This document shows, in pieces, positions 18,915 through 28,395 of a DNA stretch of 64,000 bases. A program made the translations under genes and the position numbers. The DNA is from Pseudomonadota bacterium (GTDB lineage Bacteria; Pseudomonadota; Gammaproteobacteria; Steroidobacterales; Steroidobacteraceae), in assembly GCA_021822385.1 (NCBI GenBank), contig JAKARC010000006.1, positions 1 to 64,000 of the forward strand. The letters are read 5' to 3'. The notes beneath the pieces are model-generated. The model was not told the DNA's origin and ran no database searches. It was given only the letters and a program-made list of their open reading frames with translations. Each line of letters starts with the position of its first letter. The first letter of the stretch is position 1.

Positions 18915-19937
18915 ATGCAACAGTGGCTCAACCGCAGGTGGTACGAGGCCGCCAGCCCATTGCCGGGTCTCGGGCCGCTCGCATGGCTGTATGGGAAGGC
19001 GGTGCAGCGCCGGCGGGCGCGTGCGCGGCCGGTACAGCACCTGCCCGCCCCCGTGATTGTCGTTGGTAATCTTACGGTCGGAGGCACCGGCAAGACACCC
19101 TTGGTGGCGTGGATTGCCCGGGCGCTGACGGAGCGCGGACTGCCCGTCGGGGTGATCTCGCGCGGCTATGGTCGTGCGGGTCACGCGGTGCGCGTCGTGT
19201 CCGGGCAATCGAATTGGCGGTCGGTTGGGGATGAGCCGCTGCTCCTATACCGACACGGCGGTTGCGTTACGGTCGTTGGACGCGACCGAGTGGCCGCCGC
19301 GCGCGCCGCGATCACGCACGGCGCGCGCGTCATCGTCGCCGATGACGGGCTGCAGCACTTCGCGCTCGTGCGCGATTGCGCCATTGTCGTGGCCGATGGC
19401 GAGCGCGGGTTCGGCAACGGCAGGTTGCTGCCGGCAGGTCCTTTGCGCGAACCGCTCGAGCGGCTCGCGGCCGCCGACGTGCTGGTGCTCAATGGCCCGC
19501 CGGAACATCTGTCGCTGCAGGCCGCCGCGATCCATTACCCGCCGCTCGTACTGCACATGGCACTCGAACTCGGCGAGGCAAGGGCGGTTTGCGGCGCCGA
19601 GCGGCGGGATTTACGGGCCTTTCTCGGCACTCCCGTGCATGCCGTGGCCGGCATCGGCAATCCCCATCGGTTCTTCCGCGCACTGCGGCAGAGGGGTCTG
19701 TCGCTGATCGAGCATCCGTTCTCCGATCATCGGCCGCTCGGGGCGGCGGAACTTGATTTTGGCGATGATAGACCGGTGCTCATGACGGAGAAGGATGCCG
19801 TAAAATGTGAGCATCTGGCCGAACGCCGGCTGTGGTTCGTACCGGTCGAGGCGACCTTCGACGTGAGCGAGGCAGCCCGATTGCTCGAGCGGCTGGTGCG
19901 CGCGGTCGATGCATTTCAAGGTTCTTGCGGAGGTTAG
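18915..19937 (+). CDS. lpxK: Tetraacyldisaccharide 4'-kinase LpxK
   Basis: Phosphorylates the 4' position of tetraacyldisaccharide-1-phosphate to form lipid IVA at the inner membrane. 340 residues. It begins MQQWLNRRWYEAASPLPGLGPLAWLYG, the amphipathic N-terminus of the family. The unusual P-loop VGNLTVGGTGKTPLVAWIA lies near 52-70, followed by the conserved ISRGYG, VGDEPLLLYRH and VIVADDGLQH (the catalytic Asp region). Later LMTEKDAVKC is also a family signature. It sits between msbA and the Trm112-kdsB pair, so lipid A and Kdo genes are grouped. Confidence 0.95.
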   Translation: MQQWLNRRWYEAASPLPGLGPLAWLYGKAVQRRRARARPVQHLPAPVIVVGNLTVGGTGKTPLVAWIARALTERGLPVGVISRGYGRAGHAVRVVSGQSNWRSVGDEPLLLYRHGGCVTVVGRDRVAAARAAITHGARVIVADDGLQHFALVRDCAIVVADGERGFGNGRLLPAGPLREPLERLAAADVLVLNGPPEHLSLQAAAIHYPPLVLHMALELGEARAVCGAERRDLRAFLGTPVHAVAGIGNPHRFFRALRQRGLSLIEHPFSDHRPLGAAELDFGDDRPVLMTEKDAVKCEHLAERRLWFVPVEATFDVSEAARLLERLVRAVDAFQGSCGG

Positions 19938-19940
19938 CTG

Positions 19941-20129
19941 GTGGATGCCCATCTGCTCGAGATCCTGGCCTGTCCGATCTGCAAGGGCACGCTGATCTAC
20001 CGGCGCGAGCCGGATGTGCTGGTCTGCCGGCTGGACCGGCTCGCCTATCCGGTGCGCGATGGCGTGCCGGTCATGCTGGAGGAAGAGGCGCGTCAGCTCG
20101 CCAGTGACGATCCGCTGCTCGAGCATTGA
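19941..20129 (+). CDS. ycaR: Trm112/YcaR-family small protein
   Basis: 62 residues, from GTG 19941 (MDAHLLEILACPICKGTLIYR). The start LLEILACPICKG and the end YPVRDGVPVMLEEEAR are diagnostic of the Trm112/YcaR/UPF0434 family, which adopts a zinc-ribbon-like fold. Only two of the four possible ligands (CPIC) are cysteines here, as is usual in bacterial members. It is conserved between lpxK and kdsB in many Gram-negatives. The exact function in bacteria is not established. kdsB starts on the next base after the stop. Confidence 0.9.
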   Translation: MDAHLLEILACPICKGTLIYRREPDVLVCRLDRLAYPVRDGVPVMLEEEARQLASDDPLLEH

Positions 20130-20876
20130 ATGCCCGGCGGCGGATTTTACGTGGCCATTCCGGCGCGGGCGGCCTCGAGCCGCCTGCCGGGCAAGGCGCT
20201 TGCCGACCTCGGCGGCAAGCCGATGCTGCAGTGGGTGTACGAGAAGGCGTGCGCGGCGGGTGCCCGCGCCGTGATCATTGCCACCGACGACGTGGCCATT
20301 GCGGCCGCGGCCCGGCGCTTCGGCGCTACGGCGCGCCTGACTTCCACCACCCATGTCTCGGGGACCGATCGGATCGGCGAGCTCGCGGCCATGGAGGGCT
20401 GGGCGGATGAGGAGATTGTCGTCAACGTACAGGGCGATGAGCCGCTCATTCCGCCGGTGAATATCGTCCAGGTGGCACAGCTGCTCGCGACCCATCCGCA
20501 GGCGGCGCTCGCCACGCTGTCGACACCGGTGACCTCGCAGCAGGAGTTCCTCGATCCGAATGCGGTGAAGGTTGTGACTGACGGAGGGGGACGGGCATTA
20601 TATTTTTCGCGCGCGCCGATTCCCGTGCAGCGCGATGGTGTCGCGGGCGGATTTGCGGGGGCACGGCGTCATGTGGGTCTCTACGCGTATCGCGTGGCGG
20701 CCTTGCGCCGGCTGACGGCTCTGGCGCCGAGTCCGCTCGAGCGCGCCGAGAAGCTCGAGCAGCTGCGCGCGCTCGAGCACGGATTGATCATTCAGGTTGC
20801 GGAGGCCTGCGCGCCGCCCGGGCCGGATGTCAATACTGCGGAGGATCTGCGCCGGGTTGCGGCATTGATCGGTTGA
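20130..20876 (+). CDS. kdsB: CMP-Kdo synthetase (3-deoxy-manno-octulosonate cytidylyltransferase)
   Basis: Activates Kdo with CTP to CMP-Kdo for transfer to lipid A. 248 residues. Family signatures are IPARAASSRLPGKALADLGGKPML (CTP-binding), IIATDDVAI, THVSGTDRI, VNVQGDEPLIPP, ALYFSRAPIP and HVGLYAYRV, in the expected order. It starts with ATG immediately after the ycaR stop. Together with lpxK and msbA it makes this a lipid A/Kdo module. Confidence 0.96.
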   Translation: MPGGGFYVAIPARAASSRLPGKALADLGGKPMLQWVYEKACAAGARAVIIATDDVAIAAAARRFGATARLTSTTHVSGTDRIGELAAMEGWADEEIVVNVQGDEPLIPPVNIVQVAQLLATHPQAALATLSTPVTSQQEFLDPNAVKVVTDGGGRALYFSRAPIPVQRDGVAGGFAGARRHVGLYAYRVAALRRLTALAPSPLERAEKLEQLRALEHGLIIQVAEACAPPGPDVNTAEDLRRVAALIG

Positions 20877-21032
20877 GAAGGCGGCCTGCCGCCTTGTGAT
20901 ATCTTTAAGCGCATTGCAGGATCCATGAGGTTCGGGCCCGGCGAGGAACTTCGCGGCGGGCTGACGCGTCAACGGAAAGTGCGCACGGGCGTTTCTGCGC
21001 ATTCGACTCGACCGGGAACGAGACCACGACCG

Positions 21033-21623
21033 ATGTCACGCATGACGATGCATTTGCCGAGATTACCGGTAGTGCGGCGCGCTGTTGCCGTGCTCGGGGT
21101 CTGCATCGCGGGGCTGGCCTTGTCTTCTTGTGCAACGGTGCAACCGCAACCGCCACCTGAGCCGGTTGCGTATATCCGGCCGCCGAGCACCACGGTCTAT
21201 GCGTACCCGTTGCATGGACAGTCGGCGGCGCAACAGCGCCGCGATCGCTATGAGTGCACGGTGTGGGCGGTTCATCAGACTGGCTTTGATCCCAGCGCAC
21301 CTGGCGTTCCGGTGTATGACCGTGTGGCCGTCCAAGGTCCGCCCCCGGGCACGGATACTGCCATTGGCGCGGTCGCAGGGGCGCTGCTCGGTGCGGCGGT
21401 ATCCAATCCCTGGAATCGGGGCGCCGGCGTCATGTTCGGAGCGGTGACCGGCGCACTGATCGGTAATGCGGCCGACCAGGCCAATGCCGCAGCGAACGCC
21501 GAGAATGCCAATGCTACGGCCGCCGAAGTGCAGCAGGAGCAGCGTGCACTTGATCATCGCGCCCGCGATTTTCGCGAGGCGGTCAGCGCCTGCCTCGAGG
21601 CACGGGGCTACAGCGTGCGCTGA
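21033..21623 (+). CDS. Glycine-zipper outer-membrane lipoprotein
   Basis: About 196 residues from the internal ATG at MSRMTMHLPRLPVVRR; the track start at 20925 adds an unsupported basic stretch. The signal peptide ends LALSSC, a lipobox, so the protein is probably lipidated at that Cys. A Pro-rich linker and a Tyr/Cys-containing domain (RDRYECTVWAVHQTGFDPS) follow. Then comes a glycine-zipper segment GAVAGALLGAAVSNPWNRGAGVMFGAVTGALIG, which usually inserts into membranes. The C-terminus has an Ala/Asn/Glu helix and FREAVSACLEARGYSV. The role is unknown; the family includes outer-membrane stress lipoproteins. It stands alone between kdsB and the phosphatase gene. Confidence 0.72.
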   Translation: MSRMTMHLPRLPVVRRAVAVLGVCIAGLALSSCATVQPQPPPEPVAYIRPPSTTVYAYPLHGQSAAQQRRDRYECTVWAVHQTGFDPSAPGVPVYDRVAVQGPPPGTDTAIGAVAGALLGAAVSNPWNRGAGVMFGAVTGALIGNAADQANAAANAENANATAAEVQQEQRALDHRARDFREAVSACLEARGYSVR

Positions 21624-21644
21624 GTCACCACGCGCGAGGGCCGG

Positions 21645-22139
21645 ATGCGTGTTCTGTTTGTCTGTTTGGGCAATATCTGTCGTTCGCCGGCGGCCGAGAG
21701 CGTCATGCGCACCCTTGCGGCGCGTGCAGCTCCGCACGTGGCGCTGACCGTCGATTCGGCGGGCACGGCCGCCTATCACGTCGGTGAACCGCCTGACCGG
21801 CGGATGTGCGCGGCAGCGGCGCGGCGCGGCTATGACCTTTCGGGCCTGCGCGCCCGCAGTGTGGAACCGCAGGATTTCGAAATTTTCGATCTGATTCTGG
21901 CGATGGACCGGCAGAATTTGCGCACCCTGGAGCAACGCGCGCCGGCCACTGCGCGCGCGCGGCTCGGGCTGTTTCTCGCCTACGCGCCCGACGTCGGCTT
22001 CAGTGAAGTGCCGGATCCGTATTACGGGGGCGAGAACGGCTTTGAGCAGGTGCTCGATTTAATCGAGACGGCCGCGCGGGGGTTGTGCGCTGCATTGAAC
22101 ACCACAACCGGGCCGGCGCGCATCCCGCGCGCCGGCTGA
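21645..22139 (+). CDS. Low-molecular-weight protein tyrosine phosphatase
   Basis: 164 residues. The P-loop VCLGNICRSPAAE near residue 7 (C-X5-R) and the general-acid loop DPYYGG near 125 are intact, so it should be active. In Gram-negatives these enzymes (Wzb/Etp type) often act with tyrosine kinases in polysaccharide export, but no kinase or export genes are nearby. The gene lies downstream of the kdsB region in several gammaproteobacteria. The last codons form part of a GC-rich hairpin shared with the end of rne, which converges from the right with 6 nt between the stops. Confidence 0.88.
   Translation: MRVLFVCLGNICRSPAAESVMRTLAARAAPHVALTVDSAGTAAYHVGEPPDRRMCAAAARRGYDLSGLRARSVEPQDFEIFDLILAMDRQNLRTLEQRAPATARARLGLFLAYAPDVGFSEVPDPYYGGENGFEQVLDLIETAARGLCAALNTTTGPARIPRAG
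22112..22136. terminator. Hairpin between convergent phosphatase and rne genes
   Basis: GCCGGCGCG, a 7-nt loop, then CGCGCCGGC: a perfect 9-bp stem ending at the phosphatase stop codon and about 10 nt past the rne stop. It could act on both transcripts. Neither side has a convincing U-run, so it may be a 3'-end stabiliser rather than a strong intrinsic terminator. Confidence 0.4.
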
Positions 22140-22145
22140 TTGGTT

Positions 22146-24605
22146 TCACTCGTCCGCGCTCCCGTCGGGCGTGCGCGGCGGTGCCGAAGACCACACCACA
22201 TACGGCTTGGTCTGCGCGCTGGCGTTTGCGACCGCAGGTGCGGGCGGCGTAAATGAGTCCGAACGTTCCGCGCGCTCTTCCTGGGGGCGCTCCGAAGCCC
22301 CACGGCGGACTGCCGTCGGTTGATCGGGTGGGTTCGCCGGTGGCACGGCATGCGCCTGCGAGGACGCGCGCTCCTGCGGTGCCCGGTCGGGCCCTGCTGA
22401 TCCTGTCTGTTCGGCACCACCGGAGTCCGCCGTCTGTGCAGTGTTCGCTGGCGCCGCCGGTGGCTGCAGCGCGCCTAGGCTGCTGCCCGATCCGCTCTCA
22501 CCTGCAGAGTGTTCCCGGCCCCCCCCTCGTCGGCCGCCACGGCGACCGCGACGCCGGCCGCGTCGCTCGCCGCGCTCAGATTGCGGTCGCGGTGCGCCTC
22601 CCCGGGCCGCCGGTTCAGCCGGCCCCGCGGCCGTGAGGGGTACGGCGGTTTGAGGAGGGGAAGTCCGCTCGGAGTCCTGTTCCTGAGGACGCCGTTCCGG
22701 ACGTTCACGCCCGCGGCTTTCCGCGCCGCGGCGCTCGCTTGGGGGTCTGCGACTCCGGTCGCCGCGCCGTGGCTGACCGTGGCGCCCGAACTCACGCCGC
22801 GTGTCGTGGCTGCGTTCATGCATACGCGCCTGCGGGGCGCTCGGAGCCGGCTCGGCGCGATGTTCGAGCCCCGACCCGTCTTCCTTCACCGCGGGAGAAA
22901 ACAGTCCCTTCAAACGCGACCACAGGCCCGTGCCCGAGCGCTCCTGCGCGGCGGGCGCTGGCGCGCGCGGCGCCGATGGCACCGCAACGACCGGCGCGGT
23001 GGTGGGTGGGAGGATGGGAGCGACGGCGGCGACTTCTGCAGCGGGACGCTTCTCACGGGTACTGCCCGGTTCGATCACTTCCGGCGGACTCGGAATGAGA
23101 TAACTTGTCTGGCGGTTTTCCGGCAGCTCGATCTCGTCATCGCGTACCCGCTTGATCGAGTACTCGGGCGTTTGAATGTGGGGATTCGGAACGATGATGA
23201 GTTCCGCCTCGGCCTTGCTTTCAAGCGTGCGCAGCCATTCGCGCTTCTCGTTGAACAGGAACGTCGCCACGTCCACCGGCAGCTGGGTGATCACCTTCGC
23301 AGTTCGATCCTTGCGCAGTTCCTCCCCGATCAGGCGCAGGACCGCAAGCGCCATGGATTCGACGCTGCGGATGCTGCCAATGCCAAGGCAGCGCGGGCAG
23401 ACGATGTGGCTCGATTCGCCGAGCGAGGGCCGCAGCCGCTGCCGGGACATCTCGAGCAGACCGAAACGGGAGAGCTTGCCAATCTGGATGCGCGCACGGT
23501 CCATGCGCATGGCATCGCGCAGCCGGTCCTCGACCTCGCGCTGGTTCTTGCTCGACTCCATGTCGATGAAGTCGATGACAATCAACCCGCCGATGTCGCG
23601 GATGCGCAGCTGCCGGGCGACCTCTTCGGCGGCCTCGAGATTGGTGTTGAGCGCGGTGGTCTCGATGTCGCTGCCCTTGGTCGCACGCGCCGAGTTGATG
23701 TCGATGGACACCAGCGCCTCGGTGTAGTCGATGACGATGCTGCCGCCGGAGGGCAGGTTGACTTTGTGCGCGTATGCCGACTCGATCTGGCTCTCGATCT
23801 GATAGCGCGTGAACAACGGGACGTCATCGGCATAGCGCTTCAGACGCCGCTGGGCATCGGCTGGCATGAAGCGCTGCATGTACTCCTGTGCCTTCTCGAA
23901 CGCGGCCGTATCGTCGACCAGCACTTCGGCGATATCATCGGAGAGGTAGTCGCGCAGGGCGCGGGTGACCGCATCGCTCTCACGGTAGACCAGAAACGGT
24001 GCACTGCGGCCCTCGGCGGCCGCGACGATCTGATCCCATTGAGTCTTGAGATTGTCGAGATCCCATTGCAGTTCCTCGACACTGCGCCCGACACCCGCGG
24101 TGCGCACGATCGCACCCATGCCCTCGGGAATGCGCAGCTGGCCCATCACCTCGCGCATCTGGTCGCGCTCCTCGCCCTCGATGCGGCGCGAGACTCCGCC
24201 GGCGCGTGGATTGTTCGGCATCAGCACGAGGAAGCGGCCGGCGAGACTGATGAAGGTGGTGAGCGCGGCACCTTTGTTGCCGCGCTCCTCCTTCTCGACT
24301 TGCACCATCAGTTCCTGCCCCTCGGCGAGCAACTCGCGGATATTCAGCCGCCCGCCCTGGGGACTCTGGCGGAAGTAGTCCCGGGTGACTTCCTTCAGCG
24401 GCAGGAAGCCGTGACGGGCGGCGCCGTAATCGACGAAACAGGCCTCCAGCGACGGCTCGACCCGGGAGATGCGGCCTTTGTAGATGTTCGCCTTCTTCTG
24501 TTCGCGCGACGGGATTTCGATACTGAGGTCAAAGAGCTTCTGTCCATCGACCAGAGCGACCCGCAGCTCCTCTTCCTGGGTCGCATTGACGAGCATTCTT
24601 TTCAT
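22146..24605 (-). CDS. rne: Ribonuclease E
   Basis: Endoribonuclease that starts mRNA decay and matures rRNA and tRNA; scaffold of the degradosome at the inner membrane. 819 residues. The catalytic half begins [24 protein letters not shown], with an S1 domain (about 35-125), a 5'-sensor/RNase H region and a DNase I-like domain holding the metal Asp in VIDFIDME. A Zn-link CPRCLGIG near 405 follows. The C-terminal part is long, Pro/Arg/Glu-rich and of low complexity ([18 protein letters not shown]), as expected for the RNA- and partner-binding scaffold. It ends [11 protein letters not shown]. It is divergent from rluC, with a structured 370-nt leader. Confidence 0.96.
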   Translation of the reverse strand: MKRMLVNATQEEELRVALVDGQKLFDLSIEIPSREQKKANIYKGRISRVEPSLEACFVDYGAARHGFLPLKEVTRDYFRQSPQGGRLNIRELLAEGQELMVQVEKEERGNKGAALTTFISLAGRFLVLMPNNPRAGGVSRRIEGEERDQMREVMGQLRIPEGMGAIVRTAGVGRSVEELQWDLDNLKTQWDQIVAAAEGRSAPFLVYRESDAVTRALRDYLSDDIAEVLVDDTAAFEKAQEYMQRFMPADAQRRLKRYADDVPLFTRYQIESQIESAYAHKVNLPSGGSIVIDYTEALVSIDINSARATKGSDIETTALNTNLEAAEEVARQLRIRDIGGLIVIDFIDMESSKNQREVEDRLRDAMRMDRARIQIGKLSRFGLLEMSRQRLRPSLGESSHIVCPRCLGIGSIRSVESMALAVLRLIGEELRKDRTAKVITQLPVDVATFLFNEKREWLRTLESKAEAELIIVPNPHIQTPEYSIKRVRDDEIELPENRQTSYLIPSPPEVIEPGSTREKRPAAEVAAVAPILPPTTAPVVAVPSAPRAPAPAAQERSGTGLWSRLKGLFSPAVKEDGSGLEHRAEPAPSAPQARMHERSHDTRREFGRHGQPRRGDRSRRPPSERRGAESRGRERPERRPQEQDSERTSPPQTAVPLTAAGPAEPAARGGAPRPQSERGERRGRRRGRRGGRRGGGREHSAGESGSGSSLGALQPPAAPANTAQTADSGGAEQTGSAGPDRAPQERASSQAHAVPPANPPDQPTAVRRGASERPQEERAERSDSFTPPAPAVANASAQTKPYVVWSSAPPRTPDGSADE

Positions 24606-24978
24606 GTGCCCCTACTGTTTTAAGATGAAGGGCCGGCAAGCGCACGGGAGACCGCGGCACCCGCGTACCGCAGTGGCGAAGATTCCTGGGACTCGGCGCG
24701 CTGGCGCGAGTCTCGACGATCACGTTGCACACCACGACATCGGCGGGTGCCGGAAATCCTTCGATGGTCTCAACCGGAGGCGCCACCCGCGGAACCCGTT
24801 GCGGGGTTCAACGCCGGCGGCGATCTTGTCGGCCCAATACGATGGCCTCTGCCTAAAGAGGACCAACTAACATGCGGCGCGTGGCGCCGCTAACCATTGG
24901 CGCGTCCGCTCTGGGACGGCGAACGGAGTATACTGCAATGATTGCTGTAGAAACAGTATCTTAGGGCGAAATAGGATC
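24606..24978. promoter_or_regulatory. rne 5' leader and divergent rne/rluC promoter region
   Basis: A palindromic AGTATACT at 24927-24934 supplies a TATACT -10-like box on both strands. If used for rne, the leader is about 315 nt, comparable to the long autoregulatory rne leader of E. coli. The region holds several stems: GAACCC-6 nt-GGGTTC, GCGGCGC-GTG-GCGCCGC, CGTCC-6 nt-GGACG and GACTCG...CGAGTC. ATACTG...CAGTAT lies next to the -10 boxes. No ORF with family support is present. Autoregulation by RNase E cleavage is inferred from the family. Confidence 0.5.
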
Positions 24979-25953
24979 GTGGCAGAGGAATCAGGGGCCG
25001 CAGAGCGGACGGACGTTCGCTACGTCGATGTGTCCCCCCAGCAGGTCGGGCTCAGGCTTGACAAGTTTCTCGCCGAACAGCTGCCCGGTGTGCCGCGGAC
25101 CCGGGTTTTCCGCATGATTCGCAAGGGCGAGGTGCGAGTGAACGGGGGGCGCACCACGCCCCAGATCCGGCTGGGCGCGGGTGATCGGGTGCGCATACCG
25201 CCGGTGCGGCTCATGGCCGAGTCCCCGCCCGCCGGGCCGCGGGGGCGCGTGCTCGAGATCATTCGGCATGCCATCATTCACGAGGACGAGCGCCTGCTGG
25301 TGCTCGACAAGCCCGCCGGCGTCGCGGTGCATGGCGGCAGCGGCATTGAATTCGGCGTCATCGAGGCGCTGCGGGCGCTGCGTCCCACGGAGTCCTTCGA
25401 ACTCGTTCATCGGCTTGATCGGGACACCAGCGGTTGTCTGCTGGTGGCACGCACGCGTGCGGCCTTACGCGAGGCGCATGCGGTGCTGCGCGAAGGGCGG
25501 AGCCAAAAGCGCTATCTGGCACTGGTGGCCGGACGTTGGACACTCGGCCAGAAGCGCATCGAGGCCCCGCTGCGGACCGATACCCGTGTCAATGGCGAGC
25601 GGACCGTACGAGTCGATGTCAACGGTAAGGCGTCGGTGAGCGAGTTCCGGCCGGTGCAGCTGTTCGGGACGCGGACTCGCGGGGCGCCGAGCGCAAGCCT
25701 GCTCGAGGTGACCTTGCACACGGGCCGCACGCATCAGATCCGCGTGCACGCCGCATACGCCGGACACCCGGTGGCGGGCGATGACAAATACGGCGACGCG
25801 ACCTGCAATGCGGCGCTGCGGGCCCGTGGGCTCGAGCGGATGTTTCTGCATGCCCACAGCATCAGCTTCGAGTGGGCGAACGGCGTGCCGTTTAGCGCCA
25901 GTACGCCGTTGCCGCCCGATCTGGCGGCGGTGCTCGAGCGACTGCCCCCCTAG
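24979..25953 (+). CDS. rluC: 23S rRNA pseudouridine synthase RluC
   Basis: 324 residues. An N-terminal S4 RNA-binding domain (QQVGLRLDKFLAEQLPGVPRTRVFRMIRKGEVRVNG, about 20-60) precedes the RluA-type catalytic domain with HRLDRDTSGCLL; Asp147 is the nucleophile. Later LHTGRTHQIRVHAAYAGHPVAGDDKYG is the family signature. Probably modifies 23S rRNA positions 955, 2504 and 2580. Starts with GTG 24979. Its location divergent from rne and upstream of maf-yceD-rpmF is the same as in E. coli, supporting RluC over RluD or RluA. Ends overlap those of maf by 4 nt. Confidence 0.93.
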   Translation: MAEESGAAERTDVRYVDVSPQQVGLRLDKFLAEQLPGVPRTRVFRMIRKGEVRVNGGRTTPQIRLGAGDRVRIPPVRLMAESPPAGPRGRVLEIIRHAIIHEDERLLVLDKPAGVAVHGGSGIEFGVIEALRALRPTESFELVHRLDRDTSGCLLVARTRAALREAHAVLREGRSQKRYLALVAGRWTLGQKRIEAPLRTDTRVNGERTVRVDVNGKASVSEFRPVQLFGTRTRGAPSASLLEVTLHTGRTHQIRVHAAYAGHPVAGDDKYGDATCNAALRARGLERMFLHAHSISFEWANGVPFSASTPLPPDLAAVLERLPP

Positions 25954-26528
25954 GGTACGCGCCAGCCGGCGCGCCGCAGCACCTCGGCGAGCCAGATGAG
26001 CGGCAGGCCAATGAGCGCCGTTGGATCGACACTCTCGATGCGCTCGAACAAGGCGATGCCGAGCCCCTCGGCGCGAAAACCGCCGGCACAGTCGAAGGGC
26101 TGTTCGCTCTCGATGTAGCGGTCGATCTGGCTTGTTTCAAGCGCTCGAAATACCACCGTGGTGGTGTCGAGGTGCAGCACCCGCGTTGCGTCTCGCATGC
26201 AGAGCGCGGCGCAACCGGTGTGAAAGCGCACGCTCGAGCCACTGGCGCCGAGCAGTTGCGCGCGGCAGACGGCCGCATTAAGCGGCTTGTGCAGCACGCG
26301 CTGATCTTGAGCTGCGACCTGGTCGCTGCCGATGACCAGCGCATCCGGATGAGCCCGCGAGACGGCCTGCGCTTTCTCGAGTGCAAGCCGAGCGGCGCGG
26401 TCGGCAGGCGATTCCCGCACGCGGTCGGACTCGTCAACGCCCGGCGCGATCACGGAAAATGGCACGCGCAGTCGCTCGAGCAGTGCGCGGCGGTGGGGCG
26501 AGGTCGAGGCCAGGATGAGTTCAGGCAT
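25950..26528 (-). CDS. yceF: Maf-family nucleotide pyrophosphatase (YceF type)
   Basis: 192 residues. Begins MPELILASTSPHRRALLERL, the Maf signature, with VIGSDQVA (catalytic Asp region) and the C-terminal pattern FDCAGGFRAEGLGIALFERIESVDPTALIGLPL. The YceF subgroup hydrolyses 7-methyl-GTP and related modified nucleotides, probably to clean the pool. Subgroup assignment rests on SPHRR and on the conserved position between rluC and yceD. Transcribed divergently from yceD with 52 nt between start codons. Confidence 0.9.
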   Translation of the reverse strand: MPELILASTSPHRRALLERLRVPFSVIAPGVDESDRVRESPADRAARLALEKAQAVSRAHPDALVIGSDQVAAQDQRVLHKPLNAAVCRAQLLGASGSSVRFHTGCAALCMRDATRVLHLDTTTVVFRALETSQIDRYIESEQPFDCAGGFRAEGLGIALFERIESVDPTALIGLPLIWLAEVLRRAGWRVP

Positions 26529-26580
26529 ACGCGTCGTGCACCGGTTGCACTATCCAATTTCCATAAACCGCAAGGGCATC

Positions 26581-27141
26581 ATGAGCGATCCGGTCTTTGA
26601 CTTGCCCGGAGCGGATACCTATTATACGCGCCCCATGCCGCCGCCCTGGTTCAAGCCGCTCGAGATCGAGCGGGTTTCCCGCGATGCGGCCGTGTTCGGA
26701 TTCGATGTCGCTCTGGCGGATCTGCCACGCGTGGCCTCTCGAGCCGATCAAATGGGCGGTAACGTTGCGGGCACCGTGCGGTTTGGGCGTCATGAGCGCA
26801 CGGCGGTCGCGCATGTCCTGATGCAAGGGACGGCGGTGATGTGCTGTCAGCGCTGCATGCGACCGGTGGAGCTGCCTGTCAGCAGTTCCGTGCGCCTCGC
26901 ACTGCTCGAGAGCGCCGAGGATGTGCGCACTGTCACCGACCCGTTCGAGCCGGTGCTCGCACTGCGGGGGCGCATCAGTGTCGGCGAGCTGGTCGAGGAG
27001 GAGTTGCTGCTCAGTCTACCGATCGTGCCGCTGCATGCAGTGGGCGATCCGTGCCCGCGCGATCCGCGTGGGCCGCCGCGGCCGGCGGTGGTGACGCAGC
27101 GCCCGCTGGCCGAGTTGGGCAAGCTGTTGAGTCAAAAGTGA
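26581..27141 (+). CDS. yceD: DUF177 / YceD-family protein, 23S rRNA accumulation
   Basis: About 186 residues from ATG 26581 (MSDPVFDLPGADTYY); the longer track ORF has no homologous N-terminus. The core CCQRCMRPVELPVSSSVRLALLES contains the CxxC pair, and ISVGELVEEELLLSLPIVPLH is the strongly conserved DUF177 block. The protein is needed for normal 23S rRNA levels in plants and bacteria and is almost always encoded just upstream of rpmF, as here. Mechanism is not known. Confidence 0.92.
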   Translation: MSDPVFDLPGADTYYTRPMPPPWFKPLEIERVSRDAAVFGFDVALADLPRVASRADQMGGNVAGTVRFGRHERTAVAHVLMQGTAVMCCQRCMRPVELPVSSSVRLALLESAEDVRTVTDPFEPVLALRGRISVGELVEEELLLSLPIVPLHAVGDPCPRDPRGPPRPAVVTQRPLAELGKLLSQK

Positions 27142-27171
27142 GTTTTCGCGCCGCGAGCGCATGAGGATATT

Positions 27172-27363
27172 ATGGCCGTTCAAAAAAGCCGCAAGACCCC
27201 TTCCAAGCGTGGCATGCACCGCTCCCACGATGGGCTGGCCATGCCGGCACTTTCGACCGATCCGCAGTCCGGCGAGACTCACTTGCGGCATCGCATCACG
27301 CCGGATGGCTTTTATCGCGGCCGACGCGTGCTCGAGAAGGCCGCCGAGTCCGAGCAGGAATAA
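27172..27363 (+). CDS. rpmF: 50S ribosomal protein L32
   Basis: 63 residues, beginning [22 protein letters not shown], the canonical bL32 N-terminus, and containing [17 protein letters not shown]. No zinc cysteines are present, which is the C-minus form usual in gammaproteobacteria. It lies 30 nt after yceD and 14 nt before plsX in the widely conserved yceD-rpmF-plsX-fabH order. Confidence 0.96.
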   Translation: MAVQKSRKTPSKRGMHRSHDGLAMPALSTDPQSGETHLRHRITPDGFYRGRRVLEKAAESEQE

Positions 27364-27377
27364 CCGGGCCCGGTCCG

Positions 27378-28391
27378 GTGTTGCCGATCGCCATCGATGT
27401 GATGAGCGGCGATCGCCAGCCGCGCGAGTACATAGCCGGTGCCTTGCGGGCCCTGGCCGAGCAGCCCGACGTGCGCGCGCTGTTGGTGGGCCAGAAACCG
27501 CTGCTCGAGGCGGTGCTGGCTGAAGCGCTGCCGGACCTGCGCGCTCGGATCGAGATCGTGCCGGCCGCGCAGGTGGTTGGCATGAGCGAGCATCCGCGCG
27601 AGGCAATACGGCGCAAGAAGGACTCCTCGATGCGCGTGGCCGTCGACCTGGTCAAGGGTGCCCGGGCGGCCGCCTGCGTGAGCGCCGGCAACACCGGGGC
27701 GCTCACGGCAATCGCACATTTCGTCCTTAAGACTCTGCCGGGCGTCGAGCGCGCCGCGATCATTTCCGCAATTCCCGCCGTGCACGGCCATACCCATATG
27801 CTCGACCTTGGCGCCAACACCAAGGCGACGCCCGAGCAGTTGCGCCAGTTCGCAGCCATGGGCATGGTCATCTCGCGCGACCTGTACGGCGTCGCCGATC
27901 CGCGTGTCGGGCTGCTCAATATCGGCGAAGAGGATATCAAGGGCCACGAGGTCGTACAGGCGGCGCACGCGCTGCTGCTGGCAAGCGACCTCAACTACGT
28001 CGGGTTCGTCGAGGGCGATGACATCTTCTCCGGTGATGTCGATGTGGTCGTGACCGATGGCTTTACCGGCAATGTGGCGCTGAAGACCATGGAAGGGGTT
28101 GCGGCATTGATCGCCCGACGTATGCGCGAGGAATTCCGCGCGACGTGGCCCTCGCGCCTCGCGGGTCTTGCCGCCCGCGGCGTGCTCACCCGCGTTGGTG
28201 CACGTCTGGATCCGCGCCGCTACAACGGCGCGTGCATGGTCGGCTTGAACGGGGTCGTGGTAAAAAGCCATGGGGGGGCCGATGGCATGGCATTCTCGAG
28301 AGCCGTCCTGACAGCCGCGCGAGCGGCTCGGCACGGACTGACAGAGCATATTGCGCGGGCGCTGGCGGCACCGCAAATCACGGGGGCGTGA
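27378..28391 (+). CDS. plsX: Phosphate acyltransferase PlsX
   Basis: Makes acyl-phosphate from acyl-ACP, feeding phospholipid synthesis at the membrane. 337 residues. Signatures are IAIDVMSGDRQPREYIAGAL at the N-terminus, SSMRVAVDLVKGARAAACVSAGNTGALTAIAHFVLKTLPGVER in the middle, LLNIGEEDIKGHEVVQ, and DGFTGNVALKTMEGVA. Start taken at GTG 27378, 14 nt after rpmF. fabH follows 4 nt after the stop. Confidence 0.94.
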   Translation: MLPIAIDVMSGDRQPREYIAGALRALAEQPDVRALLVGQKPLLEAVLAEALPDLRARIEIVPAAQVVGMSEHPREAIRRKKDSSMRVAVDLVKGARAAACVSAGNTGALTAIAHFVLKTLPGVERAAIISAIPAVHGHTHMLDLGANTKATPEQLRQFAAMGMVISRDLYGVADPRVGLLNIGEEDIKGHEVVQAAHALLLASDLNYVGFVEGDDIFSGDVDVVVTDGFTGNVALKTMEGVAALIARRMREEFRATWPSRLAGLAARGVLTRVGARLDPRRYNGACMVGLNGVVVKSHGGADGMAFSRAVLTAARAARHGLTEHIARALAAPQITGA

Positions 28392-28395
28392 CACT

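Noticed and set aside
16716-19208. 830-codon minus-strand ORF
   Set aside because: Antisense shadow of exbD, msbA and lpxK in high-GC DNA; translation is His/Arg/Gln-rich without domains.
22509-24623. 704-codon plus-strand ORF
   Set aside because: Antisense shadow of rne; no family pattern.
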